Origin: Alphaproteobacteria bacterium
Lineage (GTDB): Bacteria > Pseudomonadota > Alphaproteobacteria > Caulobacterales > Aquidulcibacteraceae
Assembly (NCBI GenBank): GCA_027485915.1
Contig: JAIXQA010000017.1
Coordinates: 1 to 37,627 of the forward strand
DNA length: 37,627 bases
Reading direction: 5' to 3'
Positions 22,994-30,588 of the stretch are shown one piece after another. The translations under genes were made by a program, and so were the position numbers. Under the pieces are notes generated by a model that searched no databases, had not been told where the DNA came from, and worked only from the letters and a program-made list of their open reading frames with translations. Numbering within the stretch: the stretch's first letter is position 1; each line of letters starts with the position of its first letter.

Positions 22994-25743
22994 GCGGCAA
23001 TCTCCAATTTGGCGGCGTTTTCGATGGCGGCAATCAAACTATCCCGGTCGGACTTGCGAACCAGCGAGGCAAAGCCGGTTGCATCGGCATCGGGCGATCC
23101 AGATAGCGCGACAATGCTGGTGCCGGCCAAGCGATCATCGCTCAACAAGCGCCGCGCAGAGGCGACATCGACGTCAATGTCGGTCAGCACAGCAGCTGGT
23201 TTGCGATATTCAGCGCAGACCAAGGCTGCCGACACGGTCTCAACCGCTTCAACCTCATAACCAGCCGAACGCAGCAGTGGTGACAGGAGGTTTCGGAAGA
23301 ATGGATTGCGCTCAACTAAAACAATATGTTTGGCTGGCTTGTTGACGCCTGGATCGTCCCAATTGGTCAGGGCCAGGCTCAAATAATGGCTGACGTCGAG
23401 GACTTCGGTCGCTTTGCCCTTGATCACGGCCACGCCCAAAAGACCTGCGCGGTCGGCGGCCATTTCGATATCAAGCGCTTCCTCGACAATATCGACGATC
23501 TTGTCGACGGCCATCCCCGCTGCCAGACCATTATAGGTGAACACCAAGACTGGTTGGACGCCTGTTGTCGCGATTGGCGCATATGGGTCGGCAGCAACAA
23601 TCGGCATCAGCTCGCCGCGATATTGCACCAATGTGCGGCCATCGCCTTGCTCGAAAGTAGTTGCGTCCAATTCCTCCAAGCGTGTCACCAGCGATAGAGG
23701 CACGGCCTTTGGCTGTTCGCCGCCGGCATGGAAAACAATCATTGATGTTGTTTCAGGACGCTGGCCGCGCTTTTTCTGCACCGCCTCAACCGCTTCTTCG
23801 ACGACTTCTTCTGCTTGACCCACGCGACGATACACAGCGCCAGGATCAATGATCATGATGACGGAGCCATCGCCTAGAATTGTGGCGCCTGAGAAAGTGC
23901 CAACATCGGCTAAGGCCTTCGACAATGGCTTCACCACGATTTCTTCCGTGTCGAACACTTCATCGACAACCACACCGAACAATTGACCCGAATGCTGCAT
24001 CACCACAACAAATGCCGAGTGGGACTCGTCAATCACTGGGTCACGCGGCGGGACGCCCAAGACCTCGGATAGATCAACCAATGGCAATAAGCGGTCGCGC
24101 AAGCGCAAGACGCGTGCGGAATTTAAGATCTCGACCTTGTGCTCTGAAGCACCGCCTGCACCCACGAGTTCCACAATCGACAATTGTGGGATGGCAAAGC
24201 GCTGTTGGCGCGAACCGACAACCAAAGCCGACACAATAGCCAGAGTTAGTGGGATCTTGATGAAGAATTTCGTGCCGCGCCCCTCGGTCGATTGCAGATC
24301 AATCGTGCCGCCAATCAGCTCGATATTGGTGCGCACCACATCCATGCCGACACCGCGACCAGAAATGCTGGTGACGGCAGCCGCCGTGGAGAAGCCAGGA
24401 GCGAAGATAAAGCGATGAATTTGCGAGTCGGACATGGTCCAAGCCAACTCTTCACTAACCAGACCATTCTTGATCGCTTTGTCGCGGATGCGCGCGGTCG
24501 AAAGACCTGCACCATCATCCGATACTTCGATCACAATATGGCCGCCCTCATGATAGGCGTTCAAGCGGATTGAGCCGGTTTCAGATTTGCCTGCCGCCGC
24601 CCGCGCTGCTGGGGCCTCCAGACCGTGGTCGCAGGAATTGCGGATCATGTGGGTCAAGGGGTCTTTGATCAGTTCCAAGACCTGGCGATCGAGTTCGGTC
24701 GCCTCGCCATCCATGATCAGATCGATTTTCTTGTTCAAGTCGCGTGCCGCATCGCGCACAATCCGGGGCAGCTTCTTCCACGCAGAGCCGATTGGCTGCA
24801 TCCGCGTTTTCATCACACTGTCTTGCAGTTCAGCCGTAACGGCCGAAAGGCGTTGCAACGGGCCTTTGAACTCGCTGTCCGTGGTGTTGCGGACCATTTG
24901 CATCAGCTGGTTGCGGGTCAGCACCAATTCCGACACCATAGTCATTAGGGTCTCAAGGACTTCTACATTCACGCGAATGGTCTGATTGGAAGCCACGGCA
25001 CCACCCTTGGCAGCCGCATCCTCATCGTCGTCTTTGATGGCGCGCATTTCAGGTGCGGCACGGCGTTCAACCGCCGGTGCCGCTGGGGCGGTGACTTCGC
25101 CAGTAGAGGCGATTGGGGCGTTGGCAGCAGCGGGTGCTGGTGCCGCGCTGGCTACGGGTTCAATGTCATCGTCTGGTGTCGCAGAAAGGAATGCGGCTTC
25201 AAGCTCGGCCAAAGACACTTCGCCGGGCCGCAGTTCGCGGCCTAGGTCTGGATCCCAGCGCAAGCCAGAAGCGGTGGTGGGGGCTGCTTCGGCGACAGGT
25301 GCTGGTTCAGGTTCAGGCGCGGGGGCAGCGGCTTCAACCGGGACAGGCGCAGCGCTTGGGGCCGGATGACCCTCAGCAGCTAATTCCAAAGCCCCAATGA
25401 GCGCGCTGTCGTCGCCTTCAGGCTCCGCACCCGTTGCTTCCAATTCGGCCAAGATCTCTTTGATCCGGTCGATGCTTTCGAGAACCAATTGCACTTGGTC
25501 GGGTGTTGCCACCAAAGTTCCGTCGCGGAATTTGCCTAAAAGCGTTTCACCGGCATGGGCCACAAATTGCAGGCGCGGCAGCCCTAAAAAGCCGCAGGTA
25601 CCTTTGATCGTGTGGACCAGGCGGAAGATGCTGTTTAGTGTGTCGCCGTCTGTCGGATCGGCTTCAAAAACAACAAGCTGAGTGTCGACAGTTTCGAGGA
25701 ATTCATTAGTCTCAGTTATGAATTCGCCAAGTAGTTCGTCCAT
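22990..25743 (-). CDS. cheA: Histidine kinase CheA with two CheW-like domains and a receiver
   Basis: This 917-aa hybrid kinase starts with an HPt domain (phospho-His44 in FRLVHTIKGTCGFLGLP). A long Ala/Pro linker (about 130-250) stands in place of a CheY-binding P2. It continues with a dimerisation helix pair (MTMVSELVLTRNQLMQMV), an ATPase (HMIRNSCDHGLEA and GRGVGMDVVRTNI), a CheW-like regulatory domain (TLAIVSALVVGSRQQRFAIP), a second CheW-like domain with NGLAAGMAVDKIVDIVEE, and a C-terminal receiver. In the receiver the acidic pair reads VERN, so one acidic residue is replaced, while LTDID and a KSD lysine remain. ATG 25743 has AAGGGC upstream; the 25803 frame adds 20 unlikely residues. 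A CtrA-box-like site lies at 25817-25831. Confidence 0.95.
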   Translation of the reverse strand: MDELLGEFITETNEFLETVDTQLVVFEADPTDGDTLNSIFRLVHTIKGTCGFLGLPRLQFVAHAGETLLGKFRDGTLVATPDQVQLVLESIDRIKEILAELEATGAEPEGDDSALIGALELAAEGHPAPSAAPVPVEAAAPAPEPEPAPVAEAAPTTASGLRWDPDLGRELRPGEVSLAELEAAFLSATPDDDIEPVASAAPAPAAANAPIASTGEVTAPAAPAVERRAAPEMRAIKDDDEDAAAKGGAVASNQTIRVNVEVLETLMTMVSELVLTRNQLMQMVRNTTDSEFKGPLQRLSAVTAELQDSVMKTRMQPIGSAWKKLPRIVRDAARDLNKKIDLIMDGEATELDRQVLELIKDPLTHMIRNSCDHGLEAPAARAAAGKSETGSIRLNAYHEGGHIVIEVSDDGAGLSTARIRDKAIKNGLVSEELAWTMSDSQIHRFIFAPGFSTAAAVTSISGRGVGMDVVRTNIELIGGTIDLQSTEGRGTKFFIKIPLTLAIVSALVVGSRQQRFAIPQLSIVELVGAGGASEHKVEILNSARVLRLRDRLLPLVDLSEVLGVPPRDPVIDESHSAFVVVMQHSGQLFGVVVDEVFDTEEIVVKPLSKALADVGTFSGATILGDGSVIMIIDPGAVYRRVGQAEEVVEEAVEAVQKKRGQRPETTSMIVFHAGGEQPKAVPLSLVTRLEELDATTFEQGDGRTLVQYRGELMPIVAADPYAPIATTGVQPVLVFTYNGLAAGMAVDKIVDIVEEALDIEMAADRAGLLGVAVIKGKATEVLDVSHYLSLALTNWDDPGVNKPAKHIVLVERNPFFRNLLSPLLRSAGYEVEAVETVSAALVCAEYRKPAAVLTDIDVDVASARRLLSDDRLAGTSIVALSGSPDADATGFASLVRKSDRDSLIAAIENAAKLEIAA

Positions 25744-25816
25744 AAAACCAGCCCTTTGTCGACGCGTTGATAATGACGCTTCACGCCAATCGTGTGCACA
25801 CAATGACGGCGGACGG

Positions 25817-25831
25817 TTAAGACAGGACTAA
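25817..25831 (-). promoter_or_regulatory. CtrA-box-like site upstream of cheA
   Basis: On the plus strand TTAA (25817-25820), seven bases, then CTAA (25828-25831): one mismatch from TTAA-N7-TTAA. It lies in the 109-base chpT-cheA gap, about 75 bases before the cheA start. A near-match of this kind is common by chance, so support is weak. Confidence 0.3.
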
Positions 25832-25852
25832 ATTTTGAGCAGATCTGCAGTT

Positions 25853-26482
25853 TTATGCCGCTATACGAACAATTAGTTCAACGCGTTCTTCACTTTCACG
25901 GGCAGCGAGTTCTGCGCGGGCCCCAGACGCGGTCAAAAACGCCAAATAGGGTTGTACAGAGCGTCCATCAAAGCCGCCTTCTGGCATCTCCCCTGCTAAA
26001 CCCGCACGTACCGCAGGTTTCAGGCTGGCCCGTGTGCCGGTTGCGATAACATGGAGCGTCAGTTTGTGGTCTTCCTGCGCGCCCGTAATTTCTAATTGAC
26101 CACCACGCGGTAAGCAATCCAAGCCTACAAGGATCAGATTCATCAAAATTCTGGCTGCGGCGCGTGATGCCGTTTGCACAGGTAATGTCCAGATCAGTTC
26201 GGGCTTTTGGCTTTCGACGAAGCGGCGGGCCAATTCCTTGAGTTCACCCAAGTCAGCCGTGCCGACACCGGTCGTCCCGGCCCCAAAAGTTGCACGCATG
26301 AATTCAAGCTTCACAGCCGCCTGGCCAGCGGAAGTCCGGATCAGCTCCATCGCCTGTTCGCGCATGTCTGCGCCGTGGTCATCGTCCAATATGTCTAGCG
26401 CTGTGGTCAGCGCAGAGATGGGCGACACAAGATCGTGACAGATCCGTGAGGAAATTAGCGCAACGAGGGTTGAGGCATCCAT
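25853..26482 (-). CDS. chpT: Histidine phosphotransferase ChpT
   Basis: This 209-aa protein is ChpT, which relays phosphate from the hybrid kinase CckA to CtrA and CpdR in the alphaproteobacterial cell-cycle phosphorelay. The phospho-accepting helix SSRICHDLVSPISAL (His16) starts the dimerisation domain, as in the family, and the degenerate ATPase-like domain follows (ARILMNLILVGLDCLPRGG). ATG 26482 is chosen because AGGG lies 9 bases upstream; a start at 26488 would leave only 3. It is divergent from gcrA and co-directional with cheA, 109 bases ahead. Joint transcription with the che genes is possible; the CtrA-like site in the gap argues for a separate promoter. Confidence 0.93.
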   Translation of the reverse strand: MDASTLVALISSRICHDLVSPISALTTALDILDDDHGADMREQAMELIRTSAGQAAVKLEFMRATFGAGTTGVGTADLGELKELARRFVESQKPELIWTLPVQTASRAAARILMNLILVGLDCLPRGGQLEITGAQEDHKLTLHVIATGTRASLKPAVRAGLAGEMPEGGFDGRSVQPYLAFLTASGARAELAARESEERVELIVRIAA

Positions 26483-26504
26483 AAGCATGGGCCCTGTGTG
26501 CCCC

Positions 26505-26509
26505 GATTC
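26505..26509. promoter_or_regulatory. GANTC (CcrM) methylation site between chpT and gcrA
   Basis: GATTC lies in the 245-base divergent gap, 23 bases before chpT. GcrA acts at promoters carrying CcrM-methylated GANTC sites, so a single site here could make chpT transcription sensitive to replication-fork passage. One pentamer proves little. Confidence 0.35.
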
Positions 26510-26648
26510 GGACGATTGCGGTCAGAAGAGCGCACAAGCGGGGTGAGACATTGCGTTTCGCCTTAAAAGCCTTCGCCACCACATCTGGTGTTATCAACAT
26601 GTAGAGGGGAGCCCGTATTTGTGGAAAACCCTATCACTAGCCCTTGTG

Positions 26649-26663
26649 TTAAAAAGTCGTGAA
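26649..26663 (+). promoter_or_regulatory. CtrA-box-like site upstream of gcrA
   Basis: TTAA (26649-26652), seven bases, then TGAA (26660-26663): one mismatch from TTAA-N7-TTAA, about 65 bases before gcrA. CtrA represses gcrA in Caulobacter crescentus, so the place is sensible. It is only a near-match. Confidence 0.3.
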
Positions 26664-26727
26664 GCTACTATGGGTGGGCACTCTAATAGCTGGCCTCAAA
26701 GGCTGGGCACAAGATATGGGGATATTC

Positions 26728-27291
26728 ATGACCAATGGCTGGACGGATGATCGCGTCACCCTACTCAAGAAGTTGTGGACAGATGGGCTTTCGGCAAGTC
26801 AAATCGCCAAGCAATTGGGCGGCGTCACCCGAAATGCGGTGATCGGCAAAGTCCATCGCTTAGGTTTGGCAGGTCGGGCAGCTCCTTCCCGGCCAGTGAA
26901 GCGTATTCCTGTGCCGACTGCGCGACCGCGTCCGGTGCTAGTGGTGCCGCCCCATGTTGCAGCGAAAGTGGAGTCGGCGGTTAAGTCCTTGGCTCCCGCC
27001 GCTCCAGCACCGATCGTTAAGCCAGTCGCCAAGCCCGTTCCGCCGCCACAGAAGCGCGGCGATCTGATCGGTGTGCTGCAATTGGGCGCAAATATGTGCA
27101 AGTGGCCCATCGGCGATCCAGGTGACCCAGACTTCGGATTCTGCGGCGCACAATGTAGCTCGGGTGCTGTCTATTGTACCGAGCATGCCGCCATTGCATT
27201 CCAGCCTGCCCTCAGCCGTCGCCAAGGTGGCAGCAAGGAAGATCGCGCGGCATCAGAAGTACGCCGTCTGGCACGCTTGGCTAATTTTTAG
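26728..27291 (+). CDS. gcrA: Cell-cycle regulator GcrA
   Basis: This 187-aa protein is GcrA, which binds the sigma-70 holoenzyme and stimulates transcription at promoters with CcrM-methylated GANTC sites. The N-terminal DNA-binding helices are WTDDRVTLLKKLWTDGLSAS and IAKQLGGVTRNAVIGKVHRLGL. A Pro/Ala/Lys-rich linker follows, then the sigma-binding C-terminal part with CKWPIGDPGDPDFGFCGA and YCTEHAAIAF. ATG 26728 is chosen because GGGGA lies about 7 bases upstream and MTNGWTDDR is the family start; an in-frame ATG at 26659 adds 23 residues. It is divergent from chpT, so two master cell-cycle genes share one regulatory gap. Confidence 0.96.
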   Translation: MTNGWTDDRVTLLKKLWTDGLSASQIAKQLGGVTRNAVIGKVHRLGLAGRAAPSRPVKRIPVPTARPRPVLVVPPHVAAKVESAVKSLAPAAPAPIVKPVAKPVPPPQKRGDLIGVLQLGANMCKWPIGDPGDPDFGFCGAQCSSGAVYCTEHAAIAFQPALSRRQGGSKEDRAASEVRRLARLANF

Positions 27292-27379
27292 GTCACACAG
27301 CTTCGCCAACAAAAGCGTAGCGCTCTCGCCAGAGGGCGCTCCCTTTGTTTTGACATCGTGCGCTCAAATCCGATATCCA

Positions 27380-27474
27380 AAGGTGCAAAGTCGGGACACT
27401 CATCGGCAGTCGCTTTGGCGCAACGGATGCTCGGCTTCTGATCTTGGAAAGGCACCTGAAAAGGTGCCTTTTTT
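27380..27474 (+). ncRNA. Possible small RNA between gcrA and the next terminator
   Basis: TTGACA (27350-27355), 18 bases, then TATCCA (27374-27379) could be a promoter whose transcript of about 90 bases ends at the perfect GAAA-capped terminator hairpin 27449-27470. The -10 box is weak and no RNA family was recognised, so this may simply be the gcrA transcript end. Confidence 0.2.
27449..27474 (+). terminator. Intrinsic terminator with GAAA tetraloop
   Basis: AAGGCACCT (27449-27457) pairs perfectly with AGGTGCCTT (27462-27470) around a GAAA loop, followed by TTTTTT (27469-27474). It lies about 160 bases after gcrA. Confidence 0.88.
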
Positions 27475-27541
27475 GGTTTTCATACGCACTTAGATTTGTC
27501 TCAAGATTGGAGGGCGTTCGCGGCCAGCCAAAGGAAACATC

Positions 27542-27565
27542 ATGATTAATGCATGCTTCCGGTGA
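27542..27565 (+). CDS. Seven-codon reading frame with a good ribosome site (leader-peptide-like)
   Basis: ATG at 27542 encodes MINACFR and stops with TGA. AAGGA lies 6 bases upstream, an ideal spacing, and a strong terminator hairpin starts 6 bases after the stop. That is the layout of a leader peptide, but no gene follows on the plus strand, so attenuation has no obvious target. It may be a chance frame. Confidence 0.2.
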   Translation: MINACFR

Positions 27566-27571
27566 GAGACC

Positions 27572-27615
27572 AAGAAAAGAGCCGCTCCCTCAGGCGAGGG
27601 GGCGGCTCTTTTCTT
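27572..27615. terminator. Bidirectional terminator with 20-bp stem
   Basis: Arms at 27572-27591 and 27596-27615 pair over 20 bp with one wobble around an AGGC loop, with AAGAAAAGAG and CTCTTTTCTT at the ends. It gives T-rich tails on both strands and ends the minus-strand acyl-CoA dehydrogenase gene, whose stop lies 21 bases away. Confidence 0.9.
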
Positions 27616-27635
27616 GTCGTTTGCGTTGCCAAATC

Positions 27636-29315
27636 TTAGTCTTCAAGCAGGCGACGGGCGATCACTTGGGCTTGGATTTCGCCGGCACCTTCAAAGATGT
27701 TCAGGATACGGGCGTCGGCCAGTACGCGGCTGACGGGATATTCCAGTGCAAAGCCATTGCCGCCGTGGATCTGCAAGGCATTGTCGGCCGCAGCCCAAGC
27801 CACACGTGCGGCCAGAAGCTTGGCCATGCCGGCTTCTAAGTCACAACGCTTGTCTTCATCCTTTTGGCGGGCTGCAAAATAGGTCAATTGGCGCGCGCCG
27901 AGAATTTCGGCGGCCATTTGCACGAGTTTATTGTGCACGCGCGGGAACACAAAGATGGCGTCGCCAAATTGCTGCCGGTCGAGTGCATAGGCCAAGCCCA
28001 AATCCAGCGCATTTTGCGCTACGCCAATGGCGCGGGCGGCGGTTTGAATGCGCGCACTTTCAAACGTGGCCATCAAATGCTTAAAGCCCATGCCCTCTAC
28101 GCCACCCAAAAGGTTTTCAGCGGGTATTTTGAACGCATCGAACCCCAGCTCATATTCCTTCATGCCGCGATAGCCCAAAACCTCGATCTCGCCACCGGTC
28201 ATGCCCTCTGCGGGAAAGGGGGTTTCATCGGTGCCGCGTGGCTTGGGGGCCAAGAACATGGAAAGTCCCGAAAAATTGTTGGTCTCTGGCTTGGTCCGGG
28301 CAAGCAAGGTCATCATGTCGGCGCGTGCGGCGTGGGTGATCCAAGTCTTATTGCCCGTGATTTCCCAATGGCTACCTTTATTCTCGCCGCGTGTTCGAAG
28401 GGCCCCAAGGTCTGAGCCGGTGTTCGGTTCGGTAAAGACAGCGGTTGGCAGGGTTTCAGCCGAGGCAATGCGCGGCAGCCAATAGTTCTTTTGCTGGTCT
28501 GTGCCGCCCGTCAGGATTAGTTCGGCCGCAATTTCCGAGCGGGTACCCAGTGATCCCACGCCAATATAAGCGCGCGATAATTCTTCCGAGACGACGCACA
28601 TGGCCGTCTTGCCCATGCCAGAGCCGCCAAACTCCTCTGGAATGGTCAATCCAAATACCCCAAGCTCTGCCATCTCTGTCAGAACGGACATGGGGATCAA
28701 TTCGTCGCGCAAATGCCAGCCATGCGCAAAGGGGGCGACCTTTTCCTGGCCAAAGCGGCGGAAGGTGTCGCGCACCATTTCATAGGTCTCATCAAGGCCG
28801 GTGACTTCAATCGTACCCTTGCCTTGGGCTTGGGCAACAAGGTCAGCCGTACGGGTTTTGAGTTCTTGGGTGGCTGCCGCCAGAAGGGCAGTATTGGCTG
28901 GGCCAGACAAGGCCTCTTCCACAATGGCTTCAAGACCAAGCTCGGCAGGGCGAATGGTTTCGCCCTGATTCATCGAAATCCCGCCTTTGAGGTCTCCCAG
29001 ATAGCTGGCGAACAAAAGGCAGGAGAGGGCAGATTCTGTCTCGCCAAACAGGCCATCGTCTTGCAGCTTTTGGGCCCAATTGGCCACTTCCCGCAAGGTC
29101 TCAACATAGGTGGCGATCCAAGCTAGGCCGTGCACAATGTGCTGTTCTTGGTCGATCAGCTTGCGGTCAATCTTACCAGCAGGGGCTACACGCTTGCGCA
29201 CAAAGGCCAGAGCCGCTGTTTTGATCGGCGCAAGGGCCGCCGCACTCTCGCCCAAGAGGGCCGGAACGGTCTGAGGGGATAGGTCCAAGGCAAGCGTTGG
29301 CATGGCAGCGTTCAT
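27636..29315 (-). CDS. mcd: Acyl-CoA dehydrogenase, probable (2S)-methylsuccinyl-CoA dehydrogenase
   Basis: This 559-aa flavoenzyme probably oxidises (2S)-methylsuccinyl-CoA to mesaconyl-CoA in the ethylmalonyl-CoA pathway of acetyl-CoA assimilation. The clue is an N-terminal extension of about 150 residues (KLIDQEQHIVHGLAWIATYVETLR) before a normal dehydrogenase fold with AVFTEPNTGSDLGALRTRG, GNKTWITHAAR, LQIHGGNGFALEYPVSR and the base in NIFEGAGEIQAQVIARRLLE. The extension and the FEGAGEIQ ending fit Mcd better than ordinary enzymes. The substrate is an inference, as ccr, ecm and meaC partners are not in the window. ATG 29315 is preferred over the 29375 frame, but no strong ribosome site exists. 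It ends at the terminator 27572-27615. Confidence 0.82.
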   Translation of the reverse strand: MNAAMPTLALDLSPQTVPALLGESAAALAPIKTAALAFVRKRVAPAGKIDRKLIDQEQHIVHGLAWIATYVETLREVANWAQKLQDDGLFGETESALSCLLFASYLGDLKGGISMNQGETIRPAELGLEAIVEEALSGPANTALLAAATQELKTRTADLVAQAQGKGTIEVTGLDETYEMVRDTFRRFGQEKVAPFAHGWHLRDELIPMSVLTEMAELGVFGLTIPEEFGGSGMGKTAMCVVSEELSRAYIGVGSLGTRSEIAAELILTGGTDQQKNYWLPRIASAETLPTAVFTEPNTGSDLGALRTRGENKGSHWEITGNKTWITHAARADMMTLLARTKPETNNFSGLSMFLAPKPRGTDETPFPAEGMTGGEIEVLGYRGMKEYELGFDAFKIPAENLLGGVEGMGFKHLMATFESARIQTAARAIGVAQNALDLGLAYALDRQQFGDAIFVFPRVHNKLVQMAAEILGARQLTYFAARQKDEDKRCDLEAGMAKLLAARVAWAAADNALQIHGGNGFALEYPVSRVLADARILNIFEGAGEIQAQVIARRLLED

Positions 29316-29444
29316 GGTAAGACTCTCTGATTTCGCATATGCAGCATGACATAGCGCACACGCGCCAGAAGGCAAAGGCTAAAATTAGCCCCATCTGCGC
29401 AGTATTTTTCTAAATTGAGAGCTTACATCCCTAAATTGGGGATA

Positions 29445-30527
29445 TCATTTTCCAGAAGAGCGCGGTCTGCCGTAAAAATAACCCTGCTGGCCGATAACAC
29501 CAATCTCTCGCAGGGCTTCAGCTTCTTCCGCCGTCTCAACCCGTTCGGCTACCGTTTCCATGCCAAGTCCGCGGGCTAATTGATCAATCGCCACAACAAA
29601 GGCGCGACTATCTTCTCGCGATTCAATATTCTTTACATAAGCGCCATCAATCTTAATCTCATCGAGCGGCAGGGCACGTATGGATCGGAATGAGGTGTGG
29701 CCTTCGCCAAAATCATCCAAAGCCAAGCGGGCACCCGCTGCGCGGACAGATTGCCCGAAACGTGCGGCGGCATCCAAATCATGGATCGCAATCGACTCTG
29801 TAATCTCCACGGTCAAACGATTCGAGATTGCATGATTATAGGCTAGGATGTCGAGATAATCACGGCAGGCCGCAGAATCCGCGATTGTGCCCGCTGAAAC
29901 ATTGATCGCAAGCTTGATGGTATCTTCGCGTGTCAAAGCACCGAGCGCGAGGTTCAAAGTCTCAATATCTAATTCCCCGACAAGGCCTGCGCGCTCTGCG
30001 GCTGGGATGAAGTCGATTGGCGCGACAACACGACCATCCACTTGAATCAGCCGAGATAAGCATTCCCATCGCACCACTTGATTATCGGCGGTCGAGATAA
30101 TGGGCTGGCGGAATAGGCACATGCGGTTATCTGCGAGGGCAGATTTTAGCATCATGGTCTCAGGGTCATTGGCGGCACGTGGGATCGGCGGCACATATTC
30201 TGGAGCAAGCGCCATGATCTCGCGGAACACAATGATCTGGTGGCTGACATTGGCGATCACTTCCAAATTACTTGGACGACGGATCGTGACCGGATAGCCA
30301 CGGCGCAAGGCTTGAAAGGCAGCGCCTTCGACCGCCAGATCCAGCTCATCAAAATGCGTCGGTGGCCGATCCACTTGCAAGAAAACCGCTGCCTTAACCG
30401 GATCAACCCACGATAAGCCACCAGTCGCATCAATCTTGCAGGCAGTTGCATGCAAGAGGCTCAGCGCATCTTCCGCCGGACTAACAGGCGCTTCAGTCAA
30501 GGGTTCAGGATGGATCGAATGGACCAT
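29445..30527 (-). CDS. EAL-domain protein (c-di-GMP phosphodiesterase-like)
   Basis: This 360-aa cytosolic protein has an N-terminal region of about 125 residues without clear identity and a C-terminal EAL domain. The signature motif reads WECLSRL (Glu155), with Cys in place of the usual Ala. Other active-site residues are in place: Asn209 in AINVSAG, Glu244 in VEITES, Asp271-Asp272 in LDDFGEGHTS, Lys292 in IKIDGAYVK, Glu328/Glu331 in AERVET and Gln348 in GQQGYFYGRP. It therefore could hydrolyse c-di-GMP, though the ECL variant and the HTS in place of YSS leave activity uncertain. There is no GGDEF domain or membrane segment. tolC lies upstream on the same strand. Confidence 0.9.
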   Translation of the reverse strand: MVHSIHPEPLTEAPVSPAEDALSLLHATACKIDATGGLSWVDPVKAAVFLQVDRPPTHFDELDLAVEGAAFQALRRGYPVTIRRPSNLEVIANVSHQIIVFREIMALAPEYVPPIPRAANDPETMMLKSALADNRMCLFRQPIISTADNQVVRWECLSRLIQVDGRVVAPIDFIPAAERAGLVGELDIETLNLALGALTREDTIKLAINVSAGTIADSAACRDYLDILAYNHAISNRLTVEITESIAIHDLDAAARFGQSVRAAGARLALDDFGEGHTSFRSIRALPLDEIKIDGAYVKNIESREDSRAFVVAIDQLARGLGMETVAERVETAEEAEALREIGVIGQQGYFYGRPRSSGK

Positions 30528-30588
30528 TCGAATACCTGTGACCTATTTCCCCATAAAAGAGAAGTCTTAAATTGCTTCTATAAGGGGC

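Larger units (their letters stand above)
27292..27635. other. Intergenic stretch with two strong terminators
   Basis: No annotated-size gene fits. After gcrA comes an imperfect AGCGCTCT/AGAGGGCGCT hairpin (about 27319-27340) followed by CCCTTTGTTTT, a weak gcrA terminator candidate. Next come a promoter-like TTGACA, the terminator at 27449-27474, a seven-codon reading frame at 27542-27565, and the terminator at 27572-27615. More terminators are present than genes to use them. Confidence 0.5.

Noticed and set aside
25743-25803. Longer N-terminus for CheA from 25803
   Set aside because: The extra 20 residues lack family similarity, while ATG 25743 has a ribosome site and starts directly in the HPt domain.
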